NCBI GenBank assembly: GCA_041399155.1
Contig: JAWKTI010000001.1
Span: 2,376,290 to 2,440,289, forward strand
Origin: Zavarzinella sp.
GTDB lineage: Bacteria > Planctomycetota > Planctomycetia > Gemmatales > Gemmataceae
Length of the DNA stretch: 64,000 nucleotides
Direction: 5' to 3'
The position numbers and the translations under genes were made by a program. Position 1 is the stretch's first letter. Each line of letters begins with the position of its first letter. This document shows, one piece after another, positions 8,401-16,728 of this stretch. The notes below the pieces were generated by a model. The model worked only from the letters and a program-made list of their open reading frames with translations, ran no database searches and was not told the origin of the DNA.

Positions 8401-10916
8401 ATACTTTCAGCAAGGCCCTCCAGACCGCAATGGCAATCCCTAGGGGGTGGAGTTGCAGCGAAGCCTTGAGGGAGATCGCCGTCGCCCAAGCTCAGGCGGG
8501 CAACGTGGAGGAGGCCAAAAAAACTTTGAACAAGGCTATCAAGACCGCTGAGGCCATCTCTGACGAGAAGGAACGCAGCAGGGCCTTGAGAGAAATCGCC
8601 GTCGCCCAAGCTCAGGCGGGTAACGTGGAGGGAGCAACAGATACTTTCAACAAGGCCATCCAGACCGCTGAGGCCATCTCTGACGAGAAGGAACGCAGCT
8701 GGGCCTTGAGAGAAATCGCCGTATGCCAAGCTCAGGCAGGCAATGTGGAGGAGGCCCTCCAGACCACTGAGGCCATCTCTGACGAGAAGGACCGCAGCCG
8801 GGCCTTGAGAGAGATCGCCTCAGCCCAAGCTCAGGCAGGCTACGTGGACGCGGCCATCAAGACCGCTGAGGCCATCCCTTACGAGTGGCACCGCAGGACG
8901 GCCTTGACAGAGATCGCCGTAAACCAAGCTCAGGCGGGAAACGTGGACGCGGCCATCAAGACCGCTGAGGCTATCTCTGACGAGTGGCACCGCAGCATGG
9001 CCTTGACAGAGATCGCCGTAAAACAAGCTCAGGCGGGAAACGTGGACGGAGCAACAGATACTTTCAGCACGGCCATCAAGACCGCTGAGGCCATCCAAGT
9101 GCGGTACCGCCGCAGCGAGCCCTTGAGGGAGATCGCCTCAGCCCAAGCTCAGGCGGGGGATCTGGTTGGGGCCATCCAGACCGCTGAGGCCATCTCTGAC
9201 GAGAAGGAACGCAGCGAGGCCTTGAGGGAGATCGCCGCAGCCCAAGCTCAGGCAGGCTACGTGGACGGAGCAACAGATACTTTCAGTAAGGCCATCCAGA
9301 CCGCTGAGGCCATCCCTAGAGAGGAGTACCGCAGCACGGCCTTGAGGGAGATCGCCTCAGCCCAAGCTCAGGCAGGCTACGTGGACGGAGCAACAGATAC
9401 TTTCAGTAAGGCCATCCAGACCGCTGAGGCCATCCCTAGAGAGGAGTACCGCAGCACGGCCTTGAGGGAGATCGCCTCAGCCCAAGCTCAGGCGGGGGAT
9501 CTGGTTGGGGCCATCCAGACCGCTGAGGTCATCCCTGACGAGGAAGACCGCAGCACGGCCTTGAGGGTGATCGCCGTAAAACAAGCTCAGGCGGGAAACG
9601 TGGACGCGGCCATCAAGACCGCTGAGGCCATCTCTGACGAGAAGGAACGCAGCACGGCCTTGACAGAGATCGCCGTAAAACAAGCTCAGGCGGGAAACGT
9701 GGACGCGGCCATCAAGACCGCTGAGGCCATCTCCGAGGAGTGGCAACGCAGCAGGGCCTTGAGAGAAATCGCCGTATGCCATGCTCAGGCAGGCAATGTG
9801 GAGGAGGCCCTCCAGACCACTGAGGCCATCTCTGACGAGAAGGACCGCAGCACGGCCTTGACAGAGATCGCCGTAAACCAAGCTCAGGCGGGAAACGTGG
9901 ACGCGGCCATCAAGACCGCTGAGGCCATCTCTGACGAGTGGCACCGCAGCATGGCCTTGACAGAGATCGCCGTAAAACAAGCTCAGGCGGGAAACGTGGA
10001 CGGAGCAACAGATACTTTCAGCAAGGCCCTCCAGACCGCTGAGGCCGTCTCTCACGAGTGGCACCGCAGCACGGCCTTGACAGAGATCGCCGTAAAACAA
10101 GCTCAGGCGGGAAACGTGGACGGAGCAACAGATACTTTCAGTAAGGCCATCAAGACCGCTGAGGCCATCTCCGAGGAGTGGCAACGCAGCAGGGCCTTGA
10201 GAGAAATCGCCGTATGCCAAGCTCAGGCAGGCAATGTGGAGGAGGCCCTCCAGGCCACTGAGGCCATCCCTAACGAATCGTACCGCAGTTACGCCTTGAG
10301 TGCGATCGCCTCAGCCCAAGCTCAGGCAGGCAATGTGGAGGAGGCCCTCCAGACCACTGAGGCCATCTCTGTCGAGCGGCACCGCAGCACGGCCTTGACA
10401 GAGATTGCCGTAAACCAAGCTCAGGCGGGAAACGTGGACGGAGCAACAGATACTTTCAGCAAGGCCATCAAGACCGCTGAGGCCATCTCTGACGAGTGGG
10501 ACCGCAGCAGGGCCTTGACAGAGATCGCCGTAAACCAAGCTCAAGCGGGAAACATGGACGGAGCAACAGATACTTTCAACAAGGCCATCCAGACCGCTGA
10601 GGCCATCTCTAAAGAGAAGGAACGCAGCAGGGCCTTGAGAGAAATCGCCGTAAACCAAGCCTCAGCTGGATTCAGTTACTCGGGTGTTGCTACGGGCATG
10701 AAAATACTGATCGATGTCGATGAGTACCTACCAGCCATCGCGGAGCGGATTGTGGAGCAGCGTGACTATGCTGCCTTCAAGCTCTATCTTCCTCTTGCTG
10801 GCCGGGACATCCGCACCGCGATCCACGCTTGTGGGCTGCTCGCGCGACTCAATCCCCCTGATGCCACCGCCATCGCAGCGTTGCTGATTGCCCGACATGA
10901 TAAACCTAGTGCATGA
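5463..10916 (+). CDS. HEPN-STAND NTPase with long near-identical helical repeat array
   Basis: 1817 residues from ATG 5463, which overlaps the previous stop as ATGA; the second ATG at 5466 fits the GGGAGAG ribosome site better. An N-terminal helical domain contains RNTLAH (R128-H133), the Rx4-6H signature of HEPN RNases. A STAND NTPase follows, with GPGGIGKS (333-340) and Walker B ILDGMDE (around D430). After a linker of degenerate helices, residues ~916-1733 form about 22 tandem repeats of 33 or 40 residues (core LTEIAVKQAQAGNVD), then a short unique tail. Effector, NTPase and repeat sensor in this order matches Avs/bNACHT-like immune proteins, in which target binding triggers assembly and here would release RNase activity. 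That activity is inferred from the motif. Confidence 0.8.
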   Translation: MMNVPSHLPAFLAIKWQEFQEETNPRLKLWTLCEVYEILLRFGTAVTLAEFRALPDGDARFDTAISTIAPEIEGPSLGKWLGLLKDLTDQFQPSDQLVLPEFGIISETLFEYSPEKPVDWTASLLHIRNTLAHGGSINQKAAERLLEEWEPKVADLIDLLAFLANCKLVWFENGIAHNIEPDGRQGEIIPLATELSDNLAATGLNRRVLLLRENRWIDLWPLCDFAATTMPGFGSIVTSQSSTPQIYFRAEKRRLLYAALGSDLPIHQSTDQLAAFRAFFRLDRPTEKSVGITADFAGDIAAEAKAMCGRREQLLELKKVVKKASCGVLWVSGPGGIGKSYLISKFAQNQLGSNQYITVFWRFRANDADRCNRHAFFRHAIRTLSDPKFGLRSEPTFPSLDPSQLLVQFLDLLRDANTRNPERQVLFILDGMDEIARSDGDFVRSIADWHFGHAIWLCVGRHEGDQIPTIFATDRCQHVFPGGLPGMASTEIREMIDARIGSRLKDLLRQDEDADDGTKNELVDAIAARAAGLPLYVHFVCEDLLSGQLPLDSTLPSRLPNKLEDYFEKLLKQAEADDEDAIPSPLIAVCAWALEPPTEDFLLELLARREVLDRVDPAYSRNRLRSVIDRVGSILRPVQLADGKLGYEPYHLTFRDHIREDRTDRRRIQNRKAREVFVQMTLDWLKLPIDSDARQYVLLHGSEHLLQEKRYDNLTSLAQDEEFLAAQRRELPTDPSANIRTLQHALTGACEQDSGVRMAEAVLRLADGYQQFHNASPLELLRAGKLDGAMTLADLQDAERRVLWYLLLAWEMSHRHQTDAIPTVLRRLFQRANPILDNWKADLTCDLLTWLTPEVFPQFLEAAMALLPQQIYVKVVEQLLKQYNPTLNEPELRASIDHAMLKTNWQELWHVCSRIAEAIPKEWDRTTALTEIAVNQAQAENVDAAIKTAEAIPKEWGRTTALTEIAVKQAQAGNVDGATDTFSKALQTAMAIPRGWSCSEALREIAVAQAQAGNVEEAKKTLNKAIKTAEAISDEKERSRALREIAVAQAQAGNVEGATDTFNKAIQTAEAISDEKERSWALREIAVCQAQAGNVEEALQTTEAISDEKDRSRALREIASAQAQAGYVDAAIKTAEAIPYEWHRRTALTEIAVNQAQAGNVDAAIKTAEAISDEWHRSMALTEIAVKQAQAGNVDGATDTFSTAIKTAEAIQVRYRRSEPLREIASAQAQAGDLVGAIQTAEAISDEKERSEALREIAAAQAQAGYVDGATDTFSKAIQTAEAIPREEYRSTALREIASAQAQAGYVDGATDTFSKAIQTAEAIPREEYRSTALREIASAQAQAGDLVGAIQTAEVIPDEEDRSTALRVIAVKQAQAGNVDAAIKTAEAISDEKERSTALTEIAVKQAQAGNVDAAIKTAEAISEEWQRSRALREIAVCHAQAGNVEEALQTTEAISDEKDRSTALTEIAVNQAQAGNVDAAIKTAEAISDEWHRSMALTEIAVKQAQAGNVDGATDTFSKALQTAEAVSHEWHRSTALTEIAVKQAQAGNVDGATDTFSKAIKTAEAISEEWQRSRALREIAVCQAQAGNVEEALQATEAIPNESYRSYALSAIASAQAQAGNVEEALQTTEAISVERHRSTALTEIAVNQAQAGNVDGATDTFSKAIKTAEAISDEWDRSRALTEIAVNQAQAGNMDGATDTFNKAIQTAEAISKEKERSRALREIAVNQASAGFSYSGVATGMKILIDVDEYLPAIAERIVEQRDYAAFKLYLPLAGRDIRTAIHACGLLARLNPPDATAIAALLIARHDKPSA
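8208..10662 (+). repeat. Coding tandem repeats of 99 and 120 bp (33/40-aa units)
   Basis: About 22 units recur inside the HEPN-STAND gene. The short form is 33 codons and the long form 40, the difference being a seven-residue insertion around ATDTFSK. Most of each unit is nearly invariant at DNA level, while the residues after TAEAI vary strongly (for example PKEWD, SDEKE, PREEY, SEEWQ, PNESY). Lines 9241-9360 and 9361-9480 are an exact 120-bp tandem duplication. This indicates recent unequal recombination or gene conversion, and the variable positions may form a binding surface. Confidence 0.9.
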
Positions 10917-11034
10917 GTTCAACACCGATTGTCTTCATGAGAGACCTGCCTGAATAGTAGAGCAACTGGATTCACTCGCAAGGTTTAGAGCGTTTGCAGC
11001 TAAAAAACTTAGACTACTGGATCAGTGTATCGCT

Positions 11035-11439
11035 TCAATTTTTAGCCAAGACCCCTTCCAGTTGCTCCGAAAGTGCCTGCCAGTCGAAACCCAGGTCCGA
11101 GAGGTCGTATTCGAGTGCCAGCAGATCTTGGACTTCGGGTGGCAGATCGGCCACCGCTGGATCGGTGCGGAACGCGTAGTGGACTGCTCGGACGAGTGTT
11201 TCTTGTTGGCTGGGGATCAGGTCCAGCACGACGACTGGCACTTCGTTCAGTTGCAACTGAATCGCGGCCTGCTATCGAGGAAGGCCAAGCAGCACCTCAT
11301 CGCGGGTGTTCACTACTATTGGTGGACGGATTCCCCAGTTGCGGACTACTGTACAAGTGGCCTGTGCGGCTGCCTCTGGAATCGATGCACTCCCATGTGC
11401 GGGTCGCAATTCTGAAGGGTTTCTCATTTTAATATCCAT
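11035..11439 (-). pseudogene. Decayed ParB-like nuclease-domain protein
   Basis: Read from ATG 11439 on the minus strand, the frame gives MRNPSELRPAHG, then WGIRPPIVVNTRDEVLLG, an in-frame TAG (11272-11274), and then LNEVPVVVLDLIPSQQE and a tail LLALEYDLSDLGFDW. This order matches small ParB/Spo0J-domain proteins found beside phage or element DNA methylases (xxGxxxPIVV...GHTR...EVPVVVLDL). The GHTR nucleotide-binding motif is degenerate (GLPR) and directly abuts the stop, so the gene is probably dead. Neighbouring sequence holds no partner methylase. The family assignment is from motif order alone. Confidence 0.5.
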
Positions 11440-11834
11440 TTTGCTCTCACTTTTGATCTAGTGCCACCAATCACGATTATTCGATTCCTGTGGCGATATT
11501 TCTATTTTCCGACAAGTTTGTCGGCTAAGAAATTATATTCGATCCTGATTGATCTGGTGGCGATTATCCTGCCTCCGAAGCTATCCGATGAACATTTTTC
11601 AGGTTTCCAAAATTTTTTTTCACAGAAAGAAAGTGTGTCTGGGTATCCGATAGCTCCCGTGGCCTCAAAGAGAACCAATCTGCCCGGTAGTACCTATGGC
11701 AATTCGCAGTCAGCGTTTATGACAGAACCCCCTGTTTCGGTAGCACTTTATGACACGTAGATCGACAAACTCCGGAGTTTTCGGGGGTTTTGTCATTTTG
11801 TCATGTGTCATACGCAAAGAGAAATAGTAGTCAG
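11440..11834. other. AT-rich intergenic stretch, no gene seen
   Basis: No reading frame here has a ribosome site, family motif or plausible composition. It contains T-rich and G-rich patches, including CGGAGTTTTCGGGGG near 11772 and a repeated TTTTGTCAT/TTTGTCATG near 11790-11803. It is probably decayed sequence between the conflict genes and the core block. Confidence 0.5.
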
Positions 11835-12095
11835 TCATTTATTTAATTGGTGATATTTGATCATATCTAATATGTAATTTTGTTCATTTGTCGGTAGAGA
11901 GGTCCAATCAAGTAGTAATCGTAATAATTCAGAAGGTAGATAAAGATGTGAATAAGTATGAGTAGCAGGTAGTTTTTTTAATAATTCTTCTACTGCGTCG
12001 GATTCTGCAACCACTGGTTTATGATCTCTCGTATTTTCTAGGGGTTTTTTGCAATAGTTCGAATCTCTCTCCCTCCGCTTGACCAAATTATCCAT
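11835..12095 (-). CDS. Small hypothetical protein (86 aa)
   Basis: An 86-residue frame, charged at the N-terminus and predicted helical at the C-terminus (LPSELLRLLLDWTSLPTN, then YILDMIKYHQ). I recognise no family. No good Shine-Dalgarno site precedes ATG 12095 and the composition is AT-rich, so it may be a degraded fragment. It is co-directional with the membrane protein gene upstream of it, whose stop lies 35 bases from this start. Confidence 0.3.
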   Translation of the reverse strand: MDNLVKRRERDSNYCKKPLENTRDHKPVVAESDAVEELLKKLPATHTYSHLYLPSELLRLLLDWTSLPTNEQNYILDMIKYHQLNK

Positions 12096-12129
12096 TTTGT
12101 GTAAGCGAACACTGGAACTTATATCTCCC

Positions 12130-14274
12130 CTACCCTGCGGGTTGTTCCGTCCACAGTTTCAACAGCGAATCAGGCATCTCAGTTAGACGCTCTTTTGATT
12201 GATTGAACAGCCGCTGGATCTCATCTTTCGATAAACCAGGTTTTCCACCCGCAACTGCACGGTGGTGCAAATCAATCAGGTGATCCACCATCGCTACTAC
12301 TTCGGAAATAAGGTTATTTTCCAGCATCAATATTACCAACTGGTAGTTCATCTGCAACGCACGCATGGGCTGAAGCTGTTCCAACTGGGGCATTCTGCTT
12401 TGCAGCGCTTTGATCCGTTCGGGCAGTCGTTTAGTGGATCGCTGGATCATCATGAACAGCGAGTCCACAATAATAATTTGTGCAGCACGGCACTGGGGAT
12501 CTGCTTTGATTGCCAGTTCTGCGTGTCTAAAAATTAACTCTGCTGTTTTTGCAGCATTGGTGGGGTCCAATATCAGTTCGTATTCCCACGCTTGTTTATA
12601 GATGCGGGCTAATTCCAATTGCAGTGGTGCGTTCCCCGGAAGTTCTTTCTCCGCTAATTTCAAAGGTAATAAAACTTTTTTCTGCAAATGATCGTGGGCC
12701 GTAGCCACTCGTGTCGTTCGGAGCGGTCCTGGTGGCAGACCTTCCGTTCCACGGTGCAATTCCTTCAAGTGAAAACTGGCCAGGCGAGCAAACCGAAAAT
12801 GATCAGTTGCATTCATTAATGGCAGCCCAACCACTAAAAGAAGCACCAGGCCAAGCATTGCAATGCCAAGTATCAGCCAGCGTACTGCACCAGTGGGTCT
12901 ACGCGTTGGGGTCTGGGAATCCATATTCCCGGCACGTGCCCAACAGATTACCAGGACTGCCAACAGTGAAAAATGCCCAACACCAGGATAAATCAAGCCT
13001 GCCAGCAGCAGCACGAAAGTAAATACTCGTAAGTGCAGCGAAAACCGATCGGTGTGCATACTGGCTTGTTCCAGTAACGCAACAGCAAGAAACCACACAA
13101 CACCACCAATTGCTGCCAGCATACCTAATGTCTCAATCGCTTTCGGTGGCTGTTCGGGTGCCAGTTGCCCGGCCTGCCACAGCAGCCCCATCAACAGGCC
13201 CAAGGTGCCAGCGGCATAAATTGAAATACGAATTGATTTTGCTGTATCACAATTCCATTTCGGCACCTCCGAGGCAGAATCCACATGACCTGCTGGGCGA
13301 TTTTTGGCCCAGGCAGGCAGCCATGTACTGATTACCGTCAATACAAGCAGCAACGCACCGATGATACCAGTGCTCACCAGCAGGTAAATCAACCATGGTG
13401 CGGTGGGGGCTACTTCAGAATCCGATCCCACATTCATATGCTGCAGACGATCAACACCAATTCCAAGCATCGGCTGACCTTTCCAAGGTGCCAGCGATGC
13501 TGTTGTAGGCATTTGTGGAAGATTGTTACTCAATAACCCGACGGTACAACAGAAGATGCCAAGGAACAGGAAACGAAACAACCATTTGTGGAAACGTCGA
13601 TTCTGTGCCAAAGGCAGCACCAGAATGAGGCCCAGAATGCTGAACATCAATAACGTATCCAGCCGATGGATCCACCCGCCATTGATCTGTGCGGTCAACC
13701 AGGTGGGATACCATTGTGCGGTCAGATCGCCTACCAACAGACCTTCGTTGGGCAGATCATTGATTGTCAAAGAGGGCAACTTCAGTTTTGGGGCCCATGC
13801 CTGGTAGGCACCCACGGTCAGTTGGGAGATTATTGTTGCCAACAAAACCAACCAGACTGTCCTGATGCGTGCTGGCGTATCTGCAAGCAATCGAACTAAT
13901 AAGAACAAGCACCCCAGCGAATACCACTCCAGTGCCTGAAAAATCGCCGGGCTTAGATAGCCACCCTGGTGCATGCCCGAATAAACAGTGACCACACCCA
14001 ACAACAACAAGCCCAAGCAAGTGAACTCGGCAAGTCCTAAGCGAATCTGCCGAAAAACTGATTGATAGAATGCCGTCACTACCAGCAACAGATTGCAAAT
14101 GATTGCAAACCACACACTGCCCATGCTGCCCGAAAGTTGTAACTGCCCTGGATCGAGGCTGGGCACCATTGGACGAGCACAGATCAGCATCAGCAATACA
14201 GCAAACGCAATCTGATCCAACCGCACATAGGCAGAGTTTACCGGTTGTGTGACAATAGATTTTCGTTCAGGCAT
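12130..14274 (-). CDS. O-antigen ligase/polymerase-like integral membrane protein with TPR-like tail
   Basis: 714 residues. Roughly ten hydrophobic segments occupy residues ~20-490, with a periplasmic-type loop (about 170-230) between them, a layout like Wzy/WaaL O-antigen ligases. A conserved-looking GIGVDRLQH segment sits just before a TM pair, where ligases often carry a glycine/histidine loop. The soluble C-terminus (~500-714) is helical, with the TPR-like stretch PLQLELARIYKQAWEYELI and AELAIKADPQCRAA. The expected role is attaching or polymerising an envelope glycan, but no glycosyltransferase cluster is adjacent, so the substrate is unknown. It is divergent from the nuo cluster, separated by a 264-base AT-rich region that must hold both promoters. 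Confidence 0.6.
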   Translation of the reverse strand: MPERKSIVTQPVNSAYVRLDQIAFAVLLMLICARPMVPSLDPGQLQLSGSMGSVWFAIICNLLLVVTAFYQSVFRQIRLGLAEFTCLGLLLLGVVTVYSGMHQGGYLSPAIFQALEWYSLGCLFLLVRLLADTPARIRTVWLVLLATIISQLTVGAYQAWAPKLKLPSLTINDLPNEGLLVGDLTAQWYPTWLTAQINGGWIHRLDTLLMFSILGLILVLPLAQNRRFHKWLFRFLFLGIFCCTVGLLSNNLPQMPTTASLAPWKGQPMLGIGVDRLQHMNVGSDSEVAPTAPWLIYLLVSTGIIGALLLVLTVISTWLPAWAKNRPAGHVDSASEVPKWNCDTAKSIRISIYAAGTLGLLMGLLWQAGQLAPEQPPKAIETLGMLAAIGGVVWFLAVALLEQASMHTDRFSLHLRVFTFVLLLAGLIYPGVGHFSLLAVLVICWARAGNMDSQTPTRRPTGAVRWLILGIAMLGLVLLLVVGLPLMNATDHFRFARLASFHLKELHRGTEGLPPGPLRTTRVATAHDHLQKKVLLPLKLAEKELPGNAPLQLELARIYKQAWEYELILDPTNAAKTAELIFRHAELAIKADPQCRAAQIIIVDSLFMMIQRSTKRLPERIKALQSRMPQLEQLQPMRALQMNYQLVILMLENNLISEVVAMVDHLIDLHHRAVAGGKPGLSKDEIQRLFNQSKERLTEMPDSLLKLWTEQPAG

Positions 14275-14538
14275 AGCATCATTTCACTTAATTGTTGATC
14301 AGATTTCACTATCCTTTACGTTGTATGAGTTTCCAGCAAACAGATTCCAAATACTGGAAATAAATTCACATGTAATAATATATCCTTTTGAGGTGGCTGA
14401 TTGAAAAGAAATTTTCACTTTTTTCTGGGTTTACAGCAAAAAAATCCGCTTTAAGTATTGATTTCATAAGCACTTAAAAAATTTTTTGAAATTTTCAACA
14501 CCGTTCCCCTCAGTTGTGCCGGATTCCGCCATTTCAAC

Positions 14539-15897
14539 GTGCCTACAACAACTGCAGAACAAAATGAGACAATTCTCATCAAATCCGCCTCTTTAGAATC
14601 CTGGCGGGCGTTCTTTTCGGTACTTGTTGCCCATTTGGAAACAAATAACATTTCTCAATGGAACTTTACTGGCGAGTACCCACTTTGTGAAAAAGTATTT
14701 TCACTTTCTCCCCCACCTTTCGATCAAGTGGCTTTCGCCGTGCTGGTGGGTATTGTGTTCCTCTCTTTCATTGCTGTATCTGCATTATTTTTCATCTGGT
14801 TGGAAAGAAAAGTATCCGGTCGGATTCAGGACCGCCTCGGCCCCACCCGCGTTGGGGGGAAATATGGCTGGCTGCAGACGATTGCTGATGGCATTAAATT
14901 ACTTGTAAAAGAAGACACACGCCCCACCATTGCTGATCGATTTTTGTTTTTAATTGCGCCTTATGTTGGGTTTGTAGCCTCTTTCTGTGCGTTTATCTCT
15001 CTGCCTTTCAGCACTGATCTGGTTGGCATTGAATTACAGGTCTCGGCATTTTTTGTACTGGCGATACTTTCAAGTGAAATTTTTGCCGTCATCCTGGCGG
15101 GGTATGCCTCTGGCAGTAAATGGTCGCTCTTTGGCGGCATCCGCGAAGCAGCCCAGGTGGTGAGTTATGAGATTCCGCGATCCATTTGCGTAGTCATCCC
15201 TGTTATTCTGGCAGGGAGTCTCAGCTTAAACACGATCGGTCAGCAACAGGGTGGCTATTTCTGGAATTGGTTTATGTTCCACGATCCATTTTCTTTTCTA
15301 AGCTTTTTCCTTTTCTTTGTGGTGGCTACCGCAAGTTGTAAGCGGGCTCCTTTTGACTTAGCAGAAGCAGAAAGTGAATTAGTTGCTGGTTTTCATACAG
15401 AGTATTCCGGTTTACGCTGGTCTTTCTTTTTCATGGCGGAATATGGAAGCATGTTCGCTGTTTCTGCTGTATGTGCCCTGCTCTATTGTGGTGGCTGGCA
15501 TACAGGTTTCCTGCCATTCGACCCCAGCACCCAGTGGGGCTGGTTTGGCCACTTATTCAATGCAATTGTGCTCATTCTGAAAGGGTACTTTTTCGTTTTT
15601 GTGATGATGTGGATGCGTTGGTCACTCCCACGGTTACGGATTGACCAGGTAATGATTACCTGCCTGAAATATTTCCTGCCTATTGCCTGTGCATTGTTGA
15701 TCGGCACCTGTCTGTGGGAGTTATTTGTGCCCAGTGGCATTGAAAATATGTGGCAGTATGTCATCAGTATCAGTAGCCTGCTTGCACTTATTCTGATAGT
15801 TGGCAGAATGTTTGTTGCTCCCATTGCCACAACGCATGGGCAGTTGCCAGGTGCATGGCAATTACAGCCAGCAACTCTCACAGAGGGGAAAAGTTGA
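14539..15897 (+). CDS. nuoH: NADH-quinone oxidoreductase subunit H
   Basis: Membrane-arm subunit of complex I near the quinone site, linking electron transfer to proton translocation. The segment WLERKVSGRIQDRLGPTRVGG and the following QTIADGIKLLVKED are hallmark NuoH sequences; FDLAEAESELVAGFHTEYSG is the conserved quinone-chamber loop. About eight TM segments are visible. The only upstream start in frame is GTG 14539, which adds about 50 non-conserved residues before the first TM and lacks a clear ribosome site, so the true start is uncertain. It overlaps nuoJ by four bases (TTGA). The usual nuoI between nuoH and nuoJ is missing. Confidence 0.93.
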   Translation: MPTTTAEQNETILIKSASLESWRAFFSVLVAHLETNNISQWNFTGEYPLCEKVFSLSPPPFDQVAFAVLVGIVFLSFIAVSALFFIWLERKVSGRIQDRLGPTRVGGKYGWLQTIADGIKLLVKEDTRPTIADRFLFLIAPYVGFVASFCAFISLPFSTDLVGIELQVSAFFVLAILSSEIFAVILAGYASGSKWSLFGGIREAAQVVSYEIPRSICVVIPVILAGSLSLNTIGQQQGGYFWNWFMFHDPFSFLSFFLFFVVATASCKRAPFDLAEAESELVAGFHTEYSGLRWSFFFMAEYGSMFAVSAVCALLYCGGWHTGFLPFDPSTQWGWFGHLFNAIVLILKGYFFVFVMMWMRWSLPRLRIDQVMITCLKYFLPIACALLIGTCLWELFVPSGIENMWQYVISISSLLALILIVGRMFVAPIATTHGQLPGAWQLQPATLTEGKS

Positions 15898-16403
15898 ACA
15901 CGGAAACTTTTCTTTTTTATGTCGTGGCCAGTTGCATCTGCTGCACCGCGCTGGGGGTATTGTTTACCCGCAACATTGTGCGCAGTGCTTTCTGGCTTTT
16001 ACTGACCCTGATCAGCCTGTCGATGCTTTACTTTCTGGTCGGAGCCGACTTTTTAGGCACCACCCAGTTGATCGTTTATGTGGGCGGAATTATGGTACTG
16101 CTGGTGTTCGGCATCATGTTGACCGCCCAACGGCGGATGCTTCAACTACAGAACAAATGGCAGGAAACTGTTGTCGTAAGTATCCTGGCAGTAAGCCTTT
16201 TCGCCATTATTCTTTATAACTGCACGAATGTCAAATCTTCCCTGGATACCCCACAGAAACTCCCCACATATGGTGAAATTGGTGTGGCATTCCTTACTGA
16301 TTATCTGTTGCCATTTGAAATACTGTCAATCCACCTGTTGGTGGTGTTGATCGGTGCCGCATACCTCGCGCGAACCAAAAAACGAAAAGGGGGCACGCCA
16401 TGA
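15894..16403 (+). CDS. nuoJ: NADH-quinone oxidoreductase subunit J
   Basis: Membrane subunit of complex I with five TM segments. The motif QLIVYVGGIMVLLVFGIML is the conserved NuoJ TM3 with its pi-bulge region. The start is taken as TTG 15894 overlapping the nuoH stop as TTGA, because GAGGGG lies at the right distance upstream; the frame extends further upstream but inside nuoH coding sequence. The stop overlaps the nuoK start (ATGA), implying translational coupling. Confidence 0.9.
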   Translation: MNTETFLFYVVASCICCTALGVLFTRNIVRSAFWLLLTLISLSMLYFLVGADFLGTTQLIVYVGGIMVLLVFGIMLTAQRRMLQLQNKWQETVVVSILAVSLFAIILYNCTNVKSSLDTPQKLPTYGEIGVAFLTDYLLPFEILSIHLLVVLIGAAYLARTKKRKGGTP

Positions 16404-16714
16404 CCACCTTGGGCCTGGAACATTTTCTGGTTCTCAGTGCGTTCCTCTTCTGTTGTGGCGTGCTTTGCATTATTGTCAAACGCAATGCCATCGGCATTTT
16501 GATGGGTATTGAACTGGTACTGAATGCCGCCAACATTAATTTTGTGGCTGCTGCACGTTATGTGCCGAACTTTCAATTGGATGGTTCGATTTTCACCTTG
16601 ATTGTTATCGTACTGGCAGCCGGTGAGGCAGCCGTGGCGTTGGCAATCGTGCTGAACTTTTACAACAACTACCAAACGGTCGACGTGGATCGTGGCAATG
16701 AATTGAAGGGATAA
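16400..16714 (+). CDS. nuoK: NADH-quinone oxidoreductase subunit K
   Basis: 104 residues, the normal size. There are three TM segments; GIELVLNAANINFVA and LAAGEAAVALAIVL carry the two conserved membrane glutamates (in GIEL and GEAAVALA) of the proton path. The start overlaps nuoJ as ATGA. It is part of the nuoHJKLM run. Confidence 0.95.
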   Translation: MTTLGLEHFLVLSAFLFCCGVLCIIVKRNAIGILMGIELVLNAANINFVAAARYVPNFQLDGSIFTLIVIVLAAGEAAVALAIVLNFYNNYQTVDVDRGNELKG

Positions 16715-16728
16715 GCAAGGACGAAACG

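Noticed and set aside
8145..10658. Long minus-strand frames with repeated DGLSGLDG patterns
   Set aside because: They are exact antisense shadows of the tandem repeats of the HEPN-STAND gene.
11461..11760. Plus-strand 99-aa frame in the AT-rich gap
   Set aside because: No ribosome site, low-complexity composition, and no domain-like pattern.
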